Shown here: positions 4,309 to 6,475 of the stretch, in pieces
How the letters are laid out: each line of letters begins with the position of its first letter
Numbering within the stretch: the stretch's first letter is position 1
From: Acidobacteriota bacterium
Lineage (GTDB): Bacteria > Acidobacteriota > Terriglobia > UBA7540
Assembly: GCA_021789565.1 (NCBI GenBank)
Contig: JAJYJL010000492.1
Coordinates: forward strand, 1-6,475
Length of the DNA stretch: 6,475 nt
Reading direction: 5' to 3'
Position numbers and translations under genes: made by a program
The notes under the pieces: generated by a model
What the model was told of the DNA's origin: nothing
The model's database searches: none
Seen by the model: only the letters and a program-made list of their open reading frames with translations

Positions 4309-4941
4309 TCAGGGCTGAACCAGGCCGCGGCGGATGGCGTACCGTACGAGGCTAGCTGTTTCGTGGACGTCGAGCTTTTCCATGATCCGTGTCCGGTGGG
4401 ATTCCGCAGTCTTCACGCTGATGTTCAACAGGGAGGCGACTTCTTTGGTGGTTTTCCCCTCGGCAACCAACTGCAAGACCTGAAGCTCCCGAGGACTCAA
4501 TGAATCGCTTGGTACATCAACTTTATTCAAATAGGCATCCACGACCGTGTCTGAAATGTCAGAGCTCAGAAAAGTTGATCCCCTTGAAACTTCACGGATG
4601 GCCTGAACGAGTTCCGCGGCAGCACGGCTTTTGAGCACATAACCCCTGATTCCGGCACGCAACGCTTCCAGGACGTACTGCGCCTCCGTGTGCATCGTCA
4701 AAACAACTATCTTGGTCGGGGGACTAACCTGGTTGATAGCTTTGGCCGCACCGATGCCATTCATCAAAGGCATGGCCAAGTCTAGCACCGCGACGTCGGG
4801 AGACAGTTCCTGAGCCAAACGGGTGGCCTGGTGGCCATCGGCCGCTTCTCCGACGACTTTGAATCCTTCCTGCTCAAGGATTGCCCTCAGCCCCTGGCGC
4901 ACCATTTGATGATCATCGGCCAGAAGGATACGTATAGGCAT
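4309..4941 (-). CDS. NarL/FixJ-family response regulator (receiver plus LuxR-type HTH)
   Basis: A complete 210-residue transcription regulator of standard length. The receiver (about 3-118) has Asp9/Asp10, phospho-acceptor Asp54 (VLDLAMP), Thr82 and Lys104 (YVLKS). The LuxR/GerE helix-turn-helix (about 147-207) shows LSPRELQVLQLVAEGKT, the recognition-helix region VKTAESHRTRIMEKL and a C-terminal YAIRRGLV, all family hallmarks. Phosphorylation would be expected to promote dimerisation and DNA binding. The ATG at 4939-4941 is set by GGAGGG (4947-4952), 5 nt upstream. It begins inside the 3' end of the kinase gene (29-bp overlap), so the two are co-transcribed and very likely a cognate pair. 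Targets cannot be predicted from the window. Confidence 0.94.
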   Translation of the reverse strand: MPIRILLADDHQMVRQGLRAILEQEGFKVVGEAADGHQATRLAQELSPDVAVLDLAMPLMNGIGAAKAINQVSPPTKIVVLTMHTEAQYVLEALRAGIRGYVLKSRAAAELVQAIREVSRGSTFLSSDISDTVVDAYLNKVDVPSDSLSPRELQVLQLVAEGKTTKEVASLLNISVKTAESHRTRIMEKLDVHETASLVRYAIRRGLVQP

Positions 4942-6244
4942 CTTTGCCCTCCATTGGAACCAAGACTGAGATTTCCGTGCCTTTGCCGGGGCTGGAATTA
5001 ATTATACATTCTCCTCGTAAAGGAATCAGGCGTTCTCTCATCCCGATCAGACCGAGTCCCGATCTTCCTTTTTGTCCCATCACTGACTGGACGTCAAAGC
5101 CTGCACCGTCATCGGTAATAATCAGACGGATCTTGTTGAGCTCCTTTTCGAGCCGAATCGCGACGTGCGTGGCCCTGGCATGCTTGGTGGTATTATTCAA
5201 GGCCTCCTGAACAATACGGTAGAGGGCGACCTCTATCTGCGGGGAAAGCCGCCCACTGGTATTTCCCTCAACCGTGATGCGAATTCCAAAGCGTTTTGAG
5301 ACTCCCTGGGACAGGAACTCAACAGCAGGAACCAATCCCAGATCGTCCAGGATGGTCGGACGCAGCTCATGGGAAAGACGGCGCAATTCCGTCTCAATCT
5401 GTTCAATCAAATCCTTGATTTCCCCAATCGCCTGCTGAACGGAAGGGGCTACGGTACGTGCCAATGCGTCAATGGCAATGTGGACAGAGACCAGGAGCTG
5501 GCTTGCCTCGTCATGGAGCTCGTGGGCAATGTGCTGGGCGCGCTCTTCGAGAGCTTCATTGAGCCGGTGCAAGGCCTGTTCAGCGCGCTTGCGCGTGGTG
5601 ATGTCACGGGCAATGCCCTGTACGCCGATGGGTTTTCCCCCGCTCAGAATCGGACGGGCGCTGACCTCTACAGTCAGCGGGTGCCCGTCTTTGGCCAGAA
5701 TCTCGAACTCATGCGTCAAGGGCCCGCCGCCGGCCATGAGTTCTTCAAACATCTTAGCCGCCCGCTCAAAATGTTCCATTGCCAGGATGTTGATCGGGAT
5801 GGGCGGTGGTTCGTCCCGATGATACCCGGTGAGATTCTCGCCGGCCCTATTGATCGAAGTCAACCTGCCTTCGGCGTCTACCGTGAAGACGAGGTCGTTC
5901 GCGTTTTCGAACAATTCGCGGTAGCGTTCCTCGCTGGCCTGCAGCGCGGCGTTTGTTTCCCTGTAGCCACTGATCGTCATTTCGTAAGGGGTGAGGGTTT
6001 CGATCAGGAACTTCTCGGAGGACTTCAGGCATCCGGCAATATCCTCGTTATTGGACGCTTGTGAAAGGGCACGGTTAAATGCTTCGGAGTGAAGTGTTAC
6101 CATCTCGATGAGACTGATCCCCTGCCCCAGAGCGCGGCGTCCCAGTTCATAGGCTTCTTCCAGCGCTACTTCGTCTGCTTTTTCCAGGTAGGCCAGCAGC
6201 GCTGACTCGTAGTGGTCCGTGAAATCGGCCTGGCCGCCTTTCAT
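4913..6244 (-). CDS. RsbU_N-PAS histidine kinase (HisKA_3 / NarL-type)
   Basis: A 443-residue soluble sensor kinase with no membrane segment. Domain order: an RsbU N-terminal-type helical domain (about 10-95; YELGRRALGQGISLIEMV, then TPYEMTISGYRETN); a PAS/PAC sensor (about 104-222; YRELFENANDLVF to ARDITTRKRAE); a HisKA_3 dimerisation domain with HELHDEASQLL and phospho-acceptor His244; and an HATPase_c domain (about 335-432) with N-box QEALNN (346-351), DDGAGF (378-383) and GLGLIGMRER (396-405). In Bacillus RsbU this N-terminal domain is the docking site for the RsbT switch kinase. Here it is attached to a two-component kinase in place of a PP2C phosphatase. The start at 6242-6244 overlaps the stop of the RsbX-like gene as ATGA and has GGGGAG (6251-6256) 6 nt upstream. 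The 3' end overlaps the regulator by 29 bp. Control by RsbT is inferred from domain and context. Confidence 0.92.
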   Translation of the reverse strand: MKGGQADFTDHYESALLAYLEKADEVALEEAYELGRRALGQGISLIEMVTLHSEAFNRALSQASNNEDIAGCLKSSEKFLIETLTPYEMTISGYRETNAALQASEERYRELFENANDLVFTVDAEGRLTSINRAGENLTGYHRDEPPPIPINILAMEHFERAAKMFEELMAGGGPLTHEFEILAKDGHPLTVEVSARPILSGGKPIGVQGIARDITTRKRAEQALHRLNEALEERAQHIAHELHDEASQLLVSVHIAIDALARTVAPSVQQAIGEIKDLIEQIETELRRLSHELRPTILDDLGLVPAVEFLSQGVSKRFGIRITVEGNTSGRLSPQIEVALYRIVQEALNNTTKHARATHVAIRLEKELNKIRLIITDDGAGFDVQSVMGQKGRSGLGLIGMRERLIPLRGECIINSSPGKGTEISVLVPMEGKDAYTYPSGR

Positions 6245-6475
6245 CGCGGTCTCCCCTGATAAATGGCGACAAGCACCAGGGCGTCATCTATTTTCAGGCC
6301 GTCGCGGGCAAGAATGCCTTGTGCAGTCTCGCCAGGGTCCTTGAAAAAAATGATCTCGTCTTCAAATCCCCGCCGGATGCCATCCGTTGCAAGAACAAGT
6401 GTGTCTCCGGGGTCAACGTTCACCGCGGCGGCGCGCAATGGAGGCAGGGAAGCCCCGACAACTCCCCGGGACAAT
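6241..6475 (-). CDS. RsbX-like PP2C/SpoIIE phosphatase, C-terminal part (5' end beyond window)
   Basis: The last 77 residues are visible; the gene enters from the right edge. GVVGASLPPLRAAAV, then GDTLVLATDGIRRGF with the conserved TDG aspartate, and the late DDALVLVA with its Asp pair, match the end of SpoIIE/PP2C-type Mn-dependent serine phosphatases. The closest style is RsbX and the phosphatases paired with RsbT-like kinases. RsbX resets the stressosome by dephosphorylating RsbR and RsbS. The stop TGA (6241-6243) overlaps the kinase ATG by ATGA, so the two are probably translationally coupled. A fused RsbT-RsbX form is possible because the N-terminal part is out of view. Confidence 0.85.
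   Translation of the reverse strand, partial: LSRGVVGASLPPLRAAAVNVDPGDTLVLATDGIRRGFEDEIIFFKDPGETAQGILARDGLKIDDALVLVAIYQGRPR

Noticed and set aside
4034..4318. Plus-strand open frames in the gap between the two response regulators
   Set aside because: Cys- and Ser-rich with no family resemblance or clear ribosome site, and oriented against the operon.
5369..6064. 231-codon plus-strand open frame
   Set aside because: It lies entirely opposite the histidine kinase, whose domains are unambiguous; the open frame follows from GC-rich codon use.
1..6475. CRISPR array, rRNA, complete insertion sequence or prophage
   Set aside because: No regularly spaced repeat-spacer units, no rRNA sequence, and no transposase, integrase or phage gene is present.

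Overview
The window is GC-rich bacterial DNA (estimated by eye) with densely packed genes. Gene content and a palindromic dispersed-repeat-like element would fit an Acidobacteriota-type soil or sediment genome. The evidence is an exported rubrerythrin, a CADD-family enzyme, an RsbX/RsbU_N-kinase cluster and the repeat, which resembles 'GTCATTCCGAG...' repeats I recall from such genomes. No single feature proves this placement.

Layout, left to right. (1) 1-306, minus: 5' part of an Ada-like gene, an AraC-type helix-turn-helix expected to be followed by a DNA methyltransferase domain outside the window. Its upstream gap holds a 10-bp direct repeat and a REP-like palindrome. (2) 465-1487, minus: a complete Gfo/Idh/MocA-family NAD(P)-dependent oxidoreductase. 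(3) 1488-1680: divergent control region with a Crp/Fnr-type dyad placed as a class II activator site would be for the next gene. (4) 1681-2328, plus: a full rubrerythrin carrying an N-terminal signal or anchor segment. (5) 2329-2569: a gene-free convergent gap with two good hairpins. (6) 2570-3250, minus: a CADD-family (self-sacrificing p-aminobenzoate synthase-like) gene with every known key residue intact but one in-frame ochre stop at codon 65. It has a clear sigma-70 promoter and ribosome site. (7) 3251-3537: that promoter plus 20-bp tandem repeats that look like an insertion-sequence end. (8) 3538-6475, minus: a signalling operon, read right to left. It comprises the C-terminus of an RsbX-like PP2C/SpoIIE phosphatase, a histidine kinase whose N-terminus is an RsbU_N (RsbT-binding type) domain followed by PAS, a NarL/FixJ response regulator, a 342-bp gap, and a receiver-only response regulator.

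How the genes work together. The right half looks like the output end of a stressosome in which the usual RsbU phosphatase has been replaced by a two-component kinase. RsbT, presumably encoded just beyond the right edge, would bind the RsbU_N domain and switch the kinase. The kinase would phosphorylate the NarL-type regulator and perhaps the receiver-only protein, and RsbX would reset the stressosome. The left half is a set of separate stress or metabolic genes (alkylation repair/regulation, peroxide defence, sugar-type dehydrogenase, folate-precursor enzyme) with no sign of one shared operon.
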